Below, one piece after another: positions 1 through 10,911 of a DNA stretch of 64,000 nucleotides. Position numbers and translations under genes: made by a program. The stretch is from G963720475 sp963720475. Lineage in GTDB: Bacteria; Actinomycetota; Thermoleophilia; Solirubrobacterales; Thermoleophilaceae. The notes under the pieces were generated by a model. It was not told where the DNA came from. It saw nothing but the letters and a program-made list of their open reading frames with translations, and ran no database searches. The stretch's first letter is position 1; each line of letters begins with the position of its first letter. The DNA lies in contig OY970394.1 in NCBI GenBank assembly GCA_963720475.1, positions 372,001 to 436,000 of the forward strand, written 5' to 3'.

Positions 1-2
1 TC

Positions 3-830
3 TTCAGCGAGTTCCGGGGCGGACTGACCCCCGCGGACCTTGCGGGCAAGCGCCTGCTCGATGTCGGATGCGGCTACGGCGGGCGCACCCTCCATTACGC
101 GCTCCGCTGCGGCGCGAGCGAAGCCGAGGGCATCGAACCGGGAGCGGTGATGGTGGAGCGCTGCCGCGCCCTTGCCAAAGAGCTCGGTGCGAAGAACGTC
201 CGCTTCGAGACCGGCGTCGCCGAGGACCTCCCCTTCCCCGACGACAGCTTCGACGTCGTGACCTCGTTCGACGTGCTCGAGCACGTCGAGTCCCCGTTCG
301 ACGCGCTCGCAGAGATCAGGCGGGTCTTGCGCCCGGGTGGCCGCGCGTGGGTCGTCTTCCCGACCTACCGCGGCATGCGCGCGTCGCACCTCGACTACCT
401 CACCCGCATTCCGGCGCTTCATCGCGTCTTCGACCCCGACACGATCATCGCGGTCGTCAATTCGATCCTCGTCGAGCACGGGGAGCGAATCGGCGTGCCC
501 GAGCAACCCCCGTCGCGCTTGAGCGCGATCGGCCACCGCACGCTGCCGGGGCTGAACGGGCTCACGCTGCCCGAGGCGCGGGAGGGAGTCACCCGCGCGG
601 GGTTGGAACTCCGCGGTGAATGGCTGCGCCCCTTCGTGCGTGAGACCGATCCGGTCCCCGGGGCGCGTTTTCTCGCGCGCCTGCTCGGGGCCTGGCTTCG
701 CCGCCGGGATCTGCCCGAACTGCTGATCGGCAGCATCGCGTTCGAGCTGACACCGCTTGACGCCCCCGCACGGGCGGAGACGCCCGCCACGGAGCCCCCT
801 GCCAGTACCGCCGGTGAACTCCGAAGCTGA
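3..830 (+). CDS. SAM-dependent methyltransferase (5' partial)
   Basis: Class I SAM-dependent methyltransferase of the Methyltransf_11 type; the first codons lie outside the window. The reading frame is open from base 3, and motif I (LDVGCGYGG) appears about 18 codons in. It is followed by the acidic end of strand 2 (EGIEP), the DLPFPDDSFDVV motif and EHVESP. About 275 residues are visible, close to full length. It overlaps the start of the O-antigen ligase-like gene by 17 bases and precedes a glycosyltransferase, so a role in modifying surface polysaccharide is inferred. The substrate cannot be read from the sequence. Confidence 0.88.
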   Translation, partial: FSEFRGGLTPADLAGKRLLDVGCGYGGRTLHYALRCGASEAEGIEPGAVMVERCRALAKELGAKNVRFETGVAEDLPFPDDSFDVVTSFDVLEHVESPFDALAEIRRVLRPGGRAWVVFPTYRGMRASHLDYLTRIPALHRVFDPDTIIAVVNSILVEHGERIGVPEQPPSRLSAIGHRTLPGLNGLTLPEAREGVTRAGLELRGEWLRPFVRETDPVPGARFLARLLGAWLRRRDLPELLIGSIAFELTPLDAPARAETPATEPPASTAGELRS

Positions 831-2793
831 ACCGACCCGGCCCCGGCTCGGGCTGACCACGGCCGCCGTGGTGGCGGCGATCGGGGTCGTCCTTGGAGCG
901 AGCAGCGCGGTCTCGGGCTTCTACCAGGCGGACACCTGGCGGATCGTCGCGCTCGTCGTGACCACCGGGCTGGTCGCGGTCGTCCTGATCTTCCCCACTG
1001 GTCGCCCCCGGCCACTGGCGCTCGTTGCACTCGCGGGCTTGGTCTCGCTGGCGCTCTGGTCGCTGCTCTCGAGCAGCTGGGGCGATTCCGGCGAGCAGGC
1101 CCTCGAGGAATTCCATCGCTGGTTCTTCTACGCGCTGCTGCTCGCGGTGCTCGTGTCGCTGCTCGCGCGCGACGCGCGGCTCCCGCCGATCCTGGTCGGG
1201 GCCTACGTGTGCGGGATCCTCGGAGTCGCTGCGTACGAGTACCTGGCCCTGCTGACCGACGGCTCGGGTCAGTTCGTGCTCTCGCGCCTGAACCAGCCGC
1301 TCGGATACACGAACGGGCAGGGCGCCTACTTCCTGCTCGGGATCTGGCCGCTGGTCGCGGTGGCGGAGCGGGCGCGTTCGAGTCTGCTGGGCGGGGCGGC
1401 GCTTGCCGCGGCCACGGCGCTCGCGGCGCTCGTGGTCCTGAGCCAGTCGCGGGGCGCACTGGTCGCGGCGGTGCTGACCGCGGTGGCGCTACTCGCCATC
1501 GCGCCCGGACGCCAGGTTCGGGCCTGGGCGCTGCTCTTGATCATGGCCGGCCTCGCCCTGGCCGGTGCCGGTCTCAACGACGTGTTGTCGGGCGGCTCGC
1601 TGACGACGTCGGACAGCGCTGCCCGTAACGCGGCGGGCGCCGCGCTGGTGGCGTCGCTCGCCGTCGGAGCCGCTTGGGCGCTCGGTCGCGCTCTCTCGAC
1701 GCGATTCTCGGCGCGCTCGGCCGTCGACCGCGTGCGGTTGTCGATCGCCTCCGGCGCTGGGCTCGTCGCGGTCGCCGCCGCCGTGCTGGTCGTTCTCTTC
1801 ACCGCGCTCGACAACCCGATCGGCAAGGTCAGGGACGAGGCCGATGCGTTCACCGAGCTCCAGACCGCGACGGCCGGGGAGTCGCGCCTGGCATCGGGCG
1901 GCGGCAACCGCTACGACTACTGGCGGATCGCCTGGAGCGGATTCGAGCAGGCGCCGATCGAGGGTGAGGGCTCGGGCGCCTACGCCCCGCGCTACTTCCT
2001 CGAGCGCAAGACGAACGAGAACGTGCGCCAGCCGCACAGTCTCGAGCTGCAGACGCTGGCTGAGACGGGGCTCGTCGGCTTCCTCGCTCTGGCGGCCGCG
2101 ATCGGCGCGACCCTGGTGGCGCTCTGGCGCCGCCTGCGCGCCGGCGGCGACCGCGTGCGCGCCGGCCTCGCCGTGGGCGCCGCGGGCACCTTCCTCGCCT
2201 GGCTCTTCCAGACGAGCGTGGACTGGCTGCACCTGCTCCCCGGGCTGACCGGGATCGCTCTCTGCGCCGCCGCGGCTGCGTTGTCGTCCGAGCCGTCCGC
2301 GGACGGAGAGCGCCGCTCGTGGCCATGGGTCGCGGGCGTGCTCGTCGTCGCGGTCGTCGTCGCCGTCTCGTTCGGCCAGGCCGTGCTCGCGGCGGAGCTA
2401 CGCGACGACGCGCAGGCCCTGGTGAGGAACGCGCCGGCATCGGCGATCAACAAGGCAAACGACTCGCTCGAGCTCGGCGCCGAGGAACTCGACACCTACT
2501 ACGCGAAGGCGGCGGCCTACGCGCGGGCCAACCGCTACGCCGACGCGCGGGCAACGCTGCTCGCGGCAGCCCGCAAGGAGCCGCGCGAGTTCGTCACCTG
2601 GGGCCTGCTCGGCGACCTCGCGGTTCGTCGCGGGGACCTCGCCGCTGCCACCGCCGCCTACGGACGCGCCGCGCGGCTCAACCCGCGCGATCCGGCGCTG
2701 CGCCGGCTCGCCCGCGATCGCGCCTTCCTCCGCCGCGTGACGAGGGACCCGAAGCTCTTGCTCCAACTCACGCCGACGACGACGTCTGGCTAG
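814..2793 (+). CDS. O-antigen ligase/Wzy-like membrane protein with C-terminal TPR
   Basis: About ten hydrophobic segments are followed by a soluble tail, the layout of O-antigen ligase/polymerase (WaaL/Wzy_C) proteins, which join or polymerise lipid-linked glycans outside the membrane. The long loop holding GNRYDYWRIAWSGFEQAP and the PHSLELQTLAETGLVGF stretch match the conserved Wzy_C region. The last 120 residues resemble TPR repeats (GDLAAATAAYGRAARLNP). I chose the GTG that overlaps the methyltransferase stop; a start 57 bases upstream is possible but overlaps more. Its 3' end overlaps the convergent glycosyltransferase by 26 bases. Confidence 0.85.
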   Translation: MNSEAEPTRPRLGLTTAAVVAAIGVVLGASSAVSGFYQADTWRIVALVVTTGLVAVVLIFPTGRPRPLALVALAGLVSLALWSLLSSSWGDSGEQALEEFHRWFFYALLLAVLVSLLARDARLPPILVGAYVCGILGVAAYEYLALLTDGSGQFVLSRLNQPLGYTNGQGAYFLLGIWPLVAVAERARSSLLGGAALAAATALAALVVLSQSRGALVAAVLTAVALLAIAPGRQVRAWALLLIMAGLALAGAGLNDVLSGGSLTTSDSAARNAAGAALVASLAVGAAWALGRALSTRFSARSAVDRVRLSIASGAGLVAVAAAVLVVLFTALDNPIGKVRDEADAFTELQTATAGESRLASGGGNRYDYWRIAWSGFEQAPIEGEGSGAYAPRYFLERKTNENVRQPHSLELQTLAETGLVGFLALAAAIGATLVALWRRLRAGGDRVRAGLAVGAAGTFLAWLFQTSVDWLHLLPGLTGIALCAAAAALSSEPSADGERRSWPWVAGVLVVAVVVAVSFGQAVLAAELRDDAQALVRNAPASAINKANDSLELGAEELDTYYAKAAAYARANRYADARATLLAAARKEPREFVTWGLLGDLAVRRGDLAAATAAYGRAARLNPRDPALRRLARDRAFLRRVTRDPKLLLQLTPTTTSG

Positions 2794-3940
2794 GCTCGCC
2801 GGCGAGACTCCAGAGCAGCGGCTCGATCCTCGCGGCGACCTCATCCCACGACTCACCCGCCACGCGATCGCGCCGCTGCCGAGCCGCGGATTCCGACATC
2901 GCGTCCGGCGAGGAGAGCACCTGAACGACCGCATCGACGAACTCGCCCGCGTCGTCGGCCAGCGAAACGACGTCGTCGTACTGCTCGATCGCCGGCAGCC
3001 TCGTCGCGACGACCGGCCTGCCGGCGGCGAGGTACTCGCGCAGCTTGATCGGATTGACCCCTACCGTCAGGCGGTTTTGCGCAAACGGGACGATGCAGCA
3101 GTCGAAGGCGTTCACGTACGCCGGTATGTCGTCGTAGGGCCGCCGCCCGAGCAGCTCGATGCGCGGGTGCGTGAGCGGGCTGGTGTCGATGTTGGATCCG
3201 CCCACACACACCAGCGTGCCGCGATCCAACCGCTCGGCCACCGCGAGCATGCTCTCGAGCGAGAGGTAGTCGTCGATCAGCCCGACGTAGCCCACGAGCG
3301 GGCGTTCGAGGTCTCGCACGTCGGCGGGCGTGTCTGTGGCGGCAGCGAAGCGCTCTACGTCCACGCCGTGCGGCACCACCGTCGGGTCGGCACCGAGCTC
3401 GGCGAGGTCCTGCGCGAGCGGAGCAGCGGTGGCGATAGACACCTCGCAACAGCGCGCGAGGGCGGCCACTCCCTCGCGCAGGCGTGTTACGTCAACGTGC
3501 GAGAAGGCGTCGTAGCGGTCCTGGTAGTAGAAGAGCGACCCGCGTTCGCCGAGCGCGCCGCAGAGCGGAGCCGCAACCGGCAGGCTGAACCATGCGACCC
3601 GCGGCCCGTCCAGGCCGAGCTTGCGGCACGCGCGCTCCACCTGGCGCCGCAGCACAGACAGCTGCGCGCGCCGGCCCACCCGACCGGCCGGGGGGATTGG
3701 CGGCGGCCGCAGCACGTGCAGCCCGGGCTCCGGCGAGCGGAGGGCCGACCCGGCCCGCAGCTTGCGCACGATCCGACGCCACTCGTGCGCGTCCCCGCGC
3801 GCAACCGCGCGCATCGGAACGCTCTCGACGAAGAGCACGTCGAACCGGCGCGCGAACCGGCGCATCAAGTGGTGTCTCGAGTGGGGATTGCCGTCCCATA
3901 TGTCCCCCGCGAAGCAGACGATGACGGGGCGGACGGTCAC
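2768..3940 (-). CDS. GT4-type glycosyltransferase
   Basis: A 390-residue GT-B fold glycosyltransferase. The N-terminal domain starts PVIVCFAGDIWDGNPHSRHH, close to TuaH-like enzymes. The C-terminal donor-binding domain has VPHGVDVERF, LVGYVGLIDD, the glycine-rich VCVGGSN, IELLGRRPYDDIPAY and the acidic NPIKLREYLAAGRPVV motif of GT4 enzymes. The GTG start shares four bases (GTGA) with the stop of the upstream glycoside hydrolase, so the two are translationally coupled. It probably acts at the cytoplasmic face in exopolysaccharide or teichuronic-type glycan synthesis; the sugar is unknown. Confidence 0.88.
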   Translation of the reverse strand: MTVRPVIVCFAGDIWDGNPHSRHHLMRRFARRFDVLFVESVPMRAVARGDAHEWRRIVRKLRAGSALRSPEPGLHVLRPPPIPPAGRVGRRAQLSVLRRQVERACRKLGLDGPRVAWFSLPVAAPLCGALGERGSLFYYQDRYDAFSHVDVTRLREGVAALARCCEVSIATAAPLAQDLAELGADPTVVPHGVDVERFAAATDTPADVRDLERPLVGYVGLIDDYLSLESMLAVAERLDRGTLVCVGGSNIDTSPLTHPRIELLGRRPYDDIPAYVNAFDCCIVPFAQNRLTVGVNPIKLREYLAAGRPVVATRLPAIEQYDDVVSLADDAGEFVDAVVQVLSSPDAMSESAARQRRDRVAGESWDEVAARIEPLLWSLAGEPSQTSSSA

Positions 3941-5265
3941 GGCAGGACTTGCAGCCTGCGCTCGAGCGTCTCCCCGCGCTTGGTCTTCACGGTCACGAGG
4001 TACGAGCCGGGCTCCACCGGGCCATGCGCGAGCCGCACGGTCATCTGCGTCCGGTCGGCGCCTCGCGCGACGGCGCGCGCCAGGGTTCGCTCCCCGCGCA
4101 GAAGGCTGACCGTGACCGTACCCCCGAGCACCGGCTTCACGCCGATGTCGATGCCCGCCTGCAGCTGGGCGACGGTGGCGGTCGCCGGAACGCTCACCGC
4201 TCCGGTGTAGCGCCGGCTCGGCGCGCGCCGATAGGCGAAGAACGAGGGCTTGCGCGCCCCGTTCGAACGCAGCAGCCCCCACAGCCCGCCTCCCTCGCGC
4301 TCCGCGTCCACCAGGCTCAGCCAGCCCATGCCCGCGATCTTCGTCTGACGATCGACGATCTCGTACGCGCGCTGCAGCCACTGCGCCTGGCCCTTCTCGG
4401 TCGTGTAGTAGCTGAACGCCTGCGAGCTCTCGCCCGACTGGATCGTGAATTCGGACAGCCACAGTTGCGGGCGAGTGCCGAGCACGCGGTAGGTCCTCCG
4501 CACCTCGGACGCCAGCGTGTCGATGTCGTTGAAGTCGCGCACCGACGGCTTGCGCACGCTGGGTGGGTCCGAAACGCGCGGGAAGCGGCGCGAGAACGGA
4601 TTGTGGCCGTACCAGTCGAGCCGCGGCGGCTTGCCGTTGGGCAGCCTCATCCAGCGCAGGAAATCGGCCGGCTTCACCCGGCCGCTGGTGAACGTCATGC
4701 CCCCGATCACGGTGTTGCCGGGGTTTTCGGCCTTGAGCGTTTCGTAAGCGCGGTCGAGCAGGGTCGCGTAGCGCCGCGGCGCTGCCGGAGTGTCGGACCG
4801 ATTCGGCCTGAACGCCCCCCCGTTCGGCTCGCCCCAGATCATCCAGTAGCGCACCAGGGGGTAGCGGCGGTTGAGCGCGACGAGGAAGTCCGCGTAGTCG
4901 TCGTTGGCCGGCGCCCAGTTGGGGAAGCGGCCGCCGTTTGCCCAGGGGGGCGAGGCCGTGACGAGCAACGCGAGGTTGATCCCGCGCTCGGCCGCGAGGG
5001 CGTTCGCCACGTCGAGACGCTCGGGCCAGGTGTACGCCGGGTCATTCGGGTTGCGCGGGTTCGCGGGACGGCGCGGTGCAATCCGGTTCCAGAAAACCGT
5101 GTGCTGGTAGACGTCCACGCCGAGTTCGGCGTAGACGTCGAACGCGTTCTTGCCGTTGGGCAGGGTTCGCGGTCCCCAGATCGCCTTCAGGGCCGCGTCG
5201 GCCCCCGCCGGAACGGCGAGGGCGGACGCGATCAGCGTGGCGAGCACGACCAGGAAGCGGCGCAC
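3937..5265 (-). CDS. secreted clan-A glycoside hydrolase (GH39/cellulase-like)
   Basis: Secreted TIM-barrel glycosidase of about 442 residues. A signal peptide (RRFLVVLATLIASALAVPAGADA) follows a GTG start; an in-frame ATG 63 bases upstream would only lengthen the n-region. Typical clan GH-A features are YWMIWGEPNGG, with the presumed acid/base Glu, and LWLSEFTIQSGE, with the presumed nucleophile Glu. A C-terminal beta-sandwich of about 100 residues follows (TVSLLRGERTLAR). It is coupled to the GT4 gene, so it may trim or remodel the polymer that the glycosyltransferase builds. Substrate is unknown. Confidence 0.8.
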   Translation of the reverse strand: MRRFLVVLATLIASALAVPAGADAALKAIWGPRTLPNGKNAFDVYAELGVDVYQHTVFWNRIAPRRPANPRNPNDPAYTWPERLDVANALAAERGINLALLVTASPPWANGGRFPNWAPANDDYADFLVALNRRYPLVRYWMIWGEPNGGAFRPNRSDTPAAPRRYATLLDRAYETLKAENPGNTVIGGMTFTSGRVKPADFLRWMRLPNGKPPRLDWYGHNPFSRRFPRVSDPPSVRKPSVRDFNDIDTLASEVRRTYRVLGTRPQLWLSEFTIQSGESSQAFSYYTTEKGQAQWLQRAYEIVDRQTKIAGMGWLSLVDAEREGGGLWGLLRSNGARKPSFFAYRRAPSRRYTGAVSVPATATVAQLQAGIDIGVKPVLGGTVTVSLLRGERTLARAVARGADRTQMTVRLAHGPVEPGSYLVTVKTKRGETLERRLQVLP

Positions 5266-5367
5266 GCCGCAATAAGAACGCCCGGGAAGCGTTAGCTGCG
5301 GTGCCGTGTCGGCGGTTCGCGCGCTCACAGTGGCGGGAACCTTGCCACTCGGGTGCTCGGGCCGTCG

Positions 5368-7096
5368 CTAGGGGCCGAGTGGGACGCGCAGGAACGAACG
5401 CTCGCCGTGGTCGCCCTCGACCATCACCTCGCGCACGTCGTCCCCATCGACGTCACGCGTGATGGTTCCCGCCCGCTTGCGCCCGCCGTCGGCGTAGCGG
5501 GAAGCAACGTTCGGATAGTTGAAGAGGGCCGGCGCGACGCCGTCGCGGTGATAGACGCTCTCGAGGTCGGTCCCGTTCCAGCGCAGCACGTCCATCTCCC
5601 ACGGCAGCACGTAGGGGTTCTCCGAGGATTCGCTGCGCGCCCGCGTCGCCAGCAGCTCCGAGGTTCCGTCCGCATCGAGATCGACCTGGTCCCAGACGTA
5701 CCAGCGGTTGACGTGGCGGACGTTGGTCGGATCGGCGGGATCCGGCAGCAGCTCGGTCCACCACTCACCCTTGCCCGTCGAGTCGGGGTCGGCGCGGAAG
5801 AGGTTGTACACCTGCCATTGCGTGCCCTCTCCACCGATCGGCCCGACGGGGTTGTTCGGGAACTCCGGTCGGTTGTGGAAGAAGCCGTCGGAGCTCGAGT
5901 AGCTGTAGTACTGGTTGAACTGGCGCGTTATCCGCGGGCCATCGATCTCGAACCAGAGGTAGTGGTGGTGAATGCTGCAGTGGGCGTTGGTTCCCCCGAG
6001 CGAGGTCTCCAGACTGCCGCCCGGCGGCGTGCCGCTGTGCATCGCATCGCGCGCGACCCTGACCGCGCAGCCGCCGATCAGCGCGACGTAGTCCCGGGAA
6101 TCGTGGGAGAACGAATAGGCGTAGCCCTTGTTGCGCCCGCCGTTCGCCGTGTCGCCGGACTGCCACACCGTGTCGGCAGTCGGCGTCAGGTCCCAGCGGT
6201 ACATGAGCGCGCGACCCGAGGTCATCGAGAACACCGTCCGCCAGCCCTCCGAGTTCACGATCAGCCCCGTCGGCACGTGGCTGTTCTCGACCTCGCAGGT
6301 GGTGAGCGTGAACGGGCGCTTGCACGGGGATCCGGGGTTCGCCTCGTTGTAGTAGGGGCGCGAACTCCGGGACGGAGGGGTGGACCAGCGTGGTGCGACC
6401 GTGGCGGCCCTCGACCTTCCGCCACGCGCGGTCGCGCTCGAAGTTCAGCACCCAGCCGCGGCCGTCCGGCGGGTACATCGGTATGACAGCGACCTCCCGA
6501 CCGCGATAGAGGGGCGTGATGTCGCCGATCTGGACGAATCCGACGTAGCGGTGCGTCGGGTAGATCGCGTCGGGGCCGGCGTACGAGCTGAAATCCCAGC
6601 AGCGGTTGCGGATCGAGGGCAGCGGATAGGAGACCTTGCCCGTCGCGCCGTCCACGAGGGCGAGCTGCGACCACGTTTGCGCGAACTTGCCGCAGTCCTC
6701 CTCGCGCGGGTTCAACAGCCCGCGCGCGGCGAACGCGTAGTCGGGCACGCCGTCGCCGTTGAACTCGCCGGCCGTCGAGGGGGTCGGGAACTCGTCCTCG
6801 TCGGGAAGGACCTTGCGGTGCGCGATCGGGAAAGTCCACAGCTTGCGCCCGCCGAACGTGACCAGCGAGATCTCGACGGTCGCGGAGTTCAGGCGCTTGC
6901 CGTGAAACGAGCTGTCGGAGCGGCCGTCTCCATTGGAGTCGGCGAGCACGCCGCCGATCTCCTCCGTTGCGGGACAGAGGTCGTCGGGGCAGTCCACGGC
7001 GGCCTCCGCCGAGGCGCTCGAGGCCAAGAGGAGCGCGAGCGATACGCCCGTAGCGAGTGGGAATGACGCCTTGATGCCGATACTCCAAGGTACCAA
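5368..7096 (-). pseudogene. secreted VCBS/FG-GAP-like protein, frameshifted
   Basis: One secreted protein of about 575 residues split by a single frameshift. The TTG start has a good ribosome site (GGGGAG, six bases away) and opens a signal peptide ending ASAEA. The first half has calcium-binding-like repeats (DSNGDGRSD, EFNGDGVPDY) typical of FG-GAP/VCBS integrin-like propellers, and the last third has DLDADGTSE and DVDGDDVREV. The frame breaks at the G4 run at 6355-6358 on the plus strand; removing one base joins the halves without other change. It could be a sequencing error or a recent inactivation. Confidence 0.7.
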
Positions 7097-7155
7097 CGGT
7101 CGCTCCCCGCCAGGCGGGTTCGCGATTCTGCCGCGGGAGGCGTACACTGGCCTCG

Positions 7156-8147
7156 ATGACTCGCGTTTCTCGCGGTACCGCTGTCAGGCTCACCGTAGTC
7201 GGCGCTCTGCTCGTGCTGGCCCTCCCGGCATCGGCCTCCGCCCAGGCGACCCGCACCTGGGTCTCCGGCGTCGGCGACGACGCCAATCCATGCAGCCGTA
7301 CGGCCCCGTGCAAGACGTGGGCGGGCGCGATCTCGAAGACCGCGTCGGGCGGCGAGATGAACGCCTTGGACGATGGCGGCTTCGGCGCGCTGACCATCAC
7401 CAAGCCGATCACGGTCGACGGCGGCGGGCAGCTGGCAAGCACCCTCGCGAGCGGGACCACCGGCATCAACGTCAACATGAATCCCGGCGTCACGACGGTG
7501 GCGACGGACAAGGTCGTCCTGCGCAACCTCGACATCAACGGCACCGGCGCTTCCGGCGGCTTGGGGACGAACACCGGCCTCAAGGGCGTCAACGTGATCA
7601 AGGCCCGCAGCGTCAAGATCGTCAACACCGACATCTCCAACTTCACCCAGTCCGGCGTCCACTTCGCCCCCTCGAACACCAACGCGCGGCTCTACGTCCA
7701 GAACAGCCGGATTCACGACAACTACGGCGCCGGCGTGTTCGTCGCCCCGCCCAGCAGCGGCAGTGCGAGAGCCTCCGTGCGACGCAGCCACATCGACGAG
7801 AACGGCTGCGGGCTCGTCGCCTCGAGCGAAGGCGGGGGCGGCGTCGGGACCAATTGTGGGACTCCCGTCGGGAGAGGTTCGGGCGGTCTCGCCGTCATAA
7901 ACGCAAAGGACAACACGATCAGCGACAACACCGGAGGGGGAGCTTGGCGCCCGGAACGGGGGTGTTCTCGAACGGCGCCTCCGCCATCCAGCGGATCGCT
8001 CGCAACGAGATAACCGGAAATGGCATCGGCCTTCAGGCGCTGCAGGGAAGCTCGATCCGTAGCTGGCGGAACAACTACCTCTTCGGCAACGGGGCTAACA
8101 CGGACGCCGACAACGGCGCCCCGACGCACATCGACACGCAGAGGTAG
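7156..8147 (+). pseudogene. secreted right-handed beta-helix protein, copy 1 (frameshifted near the C-terminus)
   Basis: Secreted parallel beta-helix protein (pectate-lyase-like repeat fold). The signal peptide ends ASASAQA, followed by TRTWVSGVGDDANPCSRTAPC, which opens many such actinobacterial proteins. Repeating turns with Asn/Asp (VKIVNTDISNF, IDENGCGLV, NTISDNTGG) follow. The frame changes between the G5 runs at 7936-7940 and 7958-7962; the next frame then continues the same fold (RIARNEITGNGIGLQALQG) to the stop. It sits seven bases upstream of a close paralog. The role is likely surface adhesion or carbohydrate binding; no catalytic residues are obvious. Confidence 0.72.
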
Positions 8148-8154
8148 ACGCGCG

Positions 8155-9105
8155 ATGAACCGACGAAACCTCACTCCCCTCAAGCTGCTGCCGGTGCTGG
8201 CGATCGTCGCGCTCGCGCTGCCCGCGGCAGCGTCGGGCCAGGCGACCCGTACCTGGGTCTCCGGCGTCGGCGACGACGTCAACCCCTGCAGCAGGACGGC
8301 GCCGTGCAAGACGTTCGCCGGCGCGATCTCGAAGACGTTCGAGGCGGGCATCATCAACGTGATGGACAGCGGCGGCTACGGCGCCGTGACGATCAACAAG
8401 GCGATCACGATCGACGGCCGCGGCCACCACGCCTCGATCCTCGCGAGCGGGACCAAGCGGCGTGATCGTGAACACCACGCTGGGAGGTAGGGACGGCAAG
8501 GTCGTGCTCAGGAACCTGAGCATCAACGGGGGGATTCGGACGAACTCCCCGGGGTAAATGGCGTCCGCGTGCTCAGGGCAAAGAGCGTCAAGGTCGTCAA
8601 CACGAAGATCTTCAACTTCGGCCAGTCGGCGATCCAGTTCACGCCCGCGAACGCAAACGCGAAGCTGTTCGTGCGCAACGCCAAGATCCACGACAACGGC
8701 GGCGCGGCCGTGATGGTCTCGACACCCGTGGGGGGTGGTGGCGGCGCGAGGGCGTCCGTCGCCGAGAGCGAGATCGACGAGAACGCCTGCGGGCTCGTCT
8801 CGGCGACCCACGGCGCGCCGATCGGCGCCAACTTCGGGACCAACTGCGGCACGGCGACCAACACCTCGGGCGTTTCGGGTTCGACGCGCATCAACGCCAT
8901 CCGCAACGAGATCACCGACAACGACTTCTCGGCGGTGTTCGCGCACGGCAACCAGTCCACGATCTTCGTCGGCGACAACGAGATCTCCGGCAACACCAAC
9001 GGACTTCTCGCGCTGCCCGGCGCCGCGATCACTTCCTGGGGCGACAACGACGTCTCGGGCAACACGACCGACGGCAGCCCGAACAGCACCATTCTCAAGC
9101 GGTAG
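8155..9105 (+). pseudogene. secreted right-handed beta-helix protein, copy 2 (two frameshifts)
   Basis: Paralog of the preceding gene: signal peptide ending AAASG, then the same TRTWVSGVGDDVNPCSRTAPCKT opening and the same order of helix turns (VVLRNLSINGG, AKSVKVVNTKIFNFGQSA, IDENACGLVSATHG). Two compensating breaks are visible. One is near 8455-8460, where an extra base follows ASGT; the other is between the G6 run at 8528-8533 and the C4G4 run at 8547-8554, where one frame runs into TAA. After that the frame is open to the end. The pair arose by tandem duplication. Confidence 0.7.
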
Positions 9106-9151
9106 CGGCTAGCGGTCGTCCCGACCGCGGGCACCGGCTAACGTCACCGGC

Positions 9152-10892
9152 GTGACGCGCAGACTGGTCTTCGTGCTCGCGCTAGCCCTGCTCGGCGCCT
9201 GCGCTCCGGCTTCGTCCGCCGCCGCTGCGCCCGGCCACGAAGGCCGCTGGGTCACCGACGAGCGCGGCCGTGTGGTCGTGCTGCACGGCTTCAACATGGT
9301 CGCGAAGATCGCGCCGTACACCGCGCAGTCGGTCGGCTTCGGCGACGACGACGCGCAGTTCCTGGCCGCGAACGGGTTCAACGTCGTGCGCCTCGGCTTT
9401 CAATGGAAGGCACTCGAGCCGCGGCCGGGCAGCTACGACGAGCGTTACCTCGACCAGATCGCCGAGACGGTCGAGCGTGCTGGCGCGACACGGCATCTAT
9501 ACGCTGCTCGACTTCCACCAGGACGGATACAACGAGGCTGTCGGCGGACAGGGCTTCCCCGACTGGACGGTGGACGCCACGATCGGCGGGGTGCCCGCGC
9601 CGAACGCCGGGCCGACGATTCTCAACCCCGCCAACTATGCGGCGTGGGACACCTTCTGGGCCAACAAGACGGCGCCCGACGGCGCGCGCCTGTGGGACCG
9701 CTTCGCGCTCATGTGGCGCCACGTCGCGAGGCGCTTCCGCTACAGCGCGTGGGTGATCGGCTACGACCTGATGAACGAGCCGGTCCCGGGGACGACGATC
9801 CCGCTGTGCCTCAACCCGGTCTCGTGTCCGTTCGACGAGACGCTCGGGCGCTTCTACCGTCACGTGATCCGCGAGCTACGGGCGGTGGACCGCTCTCACC
9901 TCGTCTGGTACGAGCCGAACATCATCGCCGGCGCGGGCGGGGCCCAGGACATCGACCACGGCCGCGACCAAGGGGCGGTGCTGTCGTTCCACAACTACTG
10001 CGTGATCACCGCGCTGACGTCGGGCGGCTTCGAGGAGCCCAGGCAGTCGGCGTGCCCGACCAGCGAGCAGCTCACCTTCGACAACGCGGAGCGACAGGCG
10101 GCGCGCAACGACGACGCGCTCGTGATGACCGAGTTCGGCTCCACGCCGCGGCTGGACGAGGTCGAGCGGGTCGCGGCCGGCGCCGACGAGCGCCGCGTCG
10201 GCTGGACCGAGTGGACCTACCACAACACCGGCCACACGAACTTCGCCGGGCAGTACAGCGTCGTGCTCGATCCGCGCAAGCCGCCGACCGGGGGCAATGT
10301 GGATGCCGGTCTGCTGAAGACGATGTCGCGGCCCTACCCGCGGGTGATCGCCGGCACCCCCGGCCGCTGGGCGTTCGACCCCGGGAACCGCATCTTCGAG
10401 CTGCGCTATTCGACACGCCGGGTGGGCTCAGAACGGGACTTCGGCGAGTGCGAGCGCACGCAGGTGTTCGTGCCCGCCCACGCCTTCGGCGACTCCTACG
10501 GCGTCGAAGCCGACGGAGCGGAGGTCGTCTCCCCGCGGGGGGCGCGGTTGCTCGAGCTCGTCGCCCGGCCGGACAGCAGCGCCGTCCGTCTACGCGTCAC
10601 GAATTCGGGTCGGTCGCCGGCGCGGACGAGCCGCTGCGATCCGCGGTTACGCGTGCAGGTGCGTCCGCGGCCCGTGAGGGCGGGCCGGCGCGTGCGGGTC
10701 AGATTCCAGGTCAGCGCCGCCGGACAGCCGGTCAAGAGCGCCCGCGGCCGCTTCCTGGGCCGCCGTTTTCGGACGGACTCGCGTGGGCGCGCACGTGTGA
10801 CCCTCCGTGCCCGCCGGCCGGGACGCATCCGCGTCAGCGTGACCAAGCCGCTTCACAAGAGCGCCCGCGGCACGGTTCGCGTTCGGCGCTGA
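9152..10892 (+). pseudogene. GH5 endoglycoceramidase-like glycosidase, frameshifted
   Basis: Secreted family GH5 glycosidase. A signal peptide with a lipobox-like LLGACAP follows a GTG start, then VVVLHGFNMVAK, VRLGFQWKALEP, LLDFHQDGYNEA, GYDLMNEPVPG (acid/base Glu), VLSFHNYC and VMTEFG (nucleophile Glu). These are the motifs of endoglycoceramidase-type GH5 enzymes, which cleave glycans from lipids or similar conjugates. The C-terminal 130 residues form a basic beta domain. The frame slips near 9475-9480: the first frame ends in ETVER and the second resumes as VLARHGIYTLLDF, as if one base were missing. All catalytic motifs lie after the break. Confidence 0.72.
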
Positions 10893-10911
10893 GCCCGGAC
10901 GGACCTCAGCT

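Noticed and set aside
3077..5295. Two long plus-strand open frames opposite the glycosyltransferase and glycoside hydrolase
   Set aside because: They are antisense shadows at high GC. The minus-strand frames carry clear enzyme motifs and signal peptides; the plus-strand ones carry none.
7156..9105. Repeated segments in the beta-helix genes as a CRISPR or satellite array
   Set aside because: The similarity is between two coding paralogs, with no regular short repeats and spacers.
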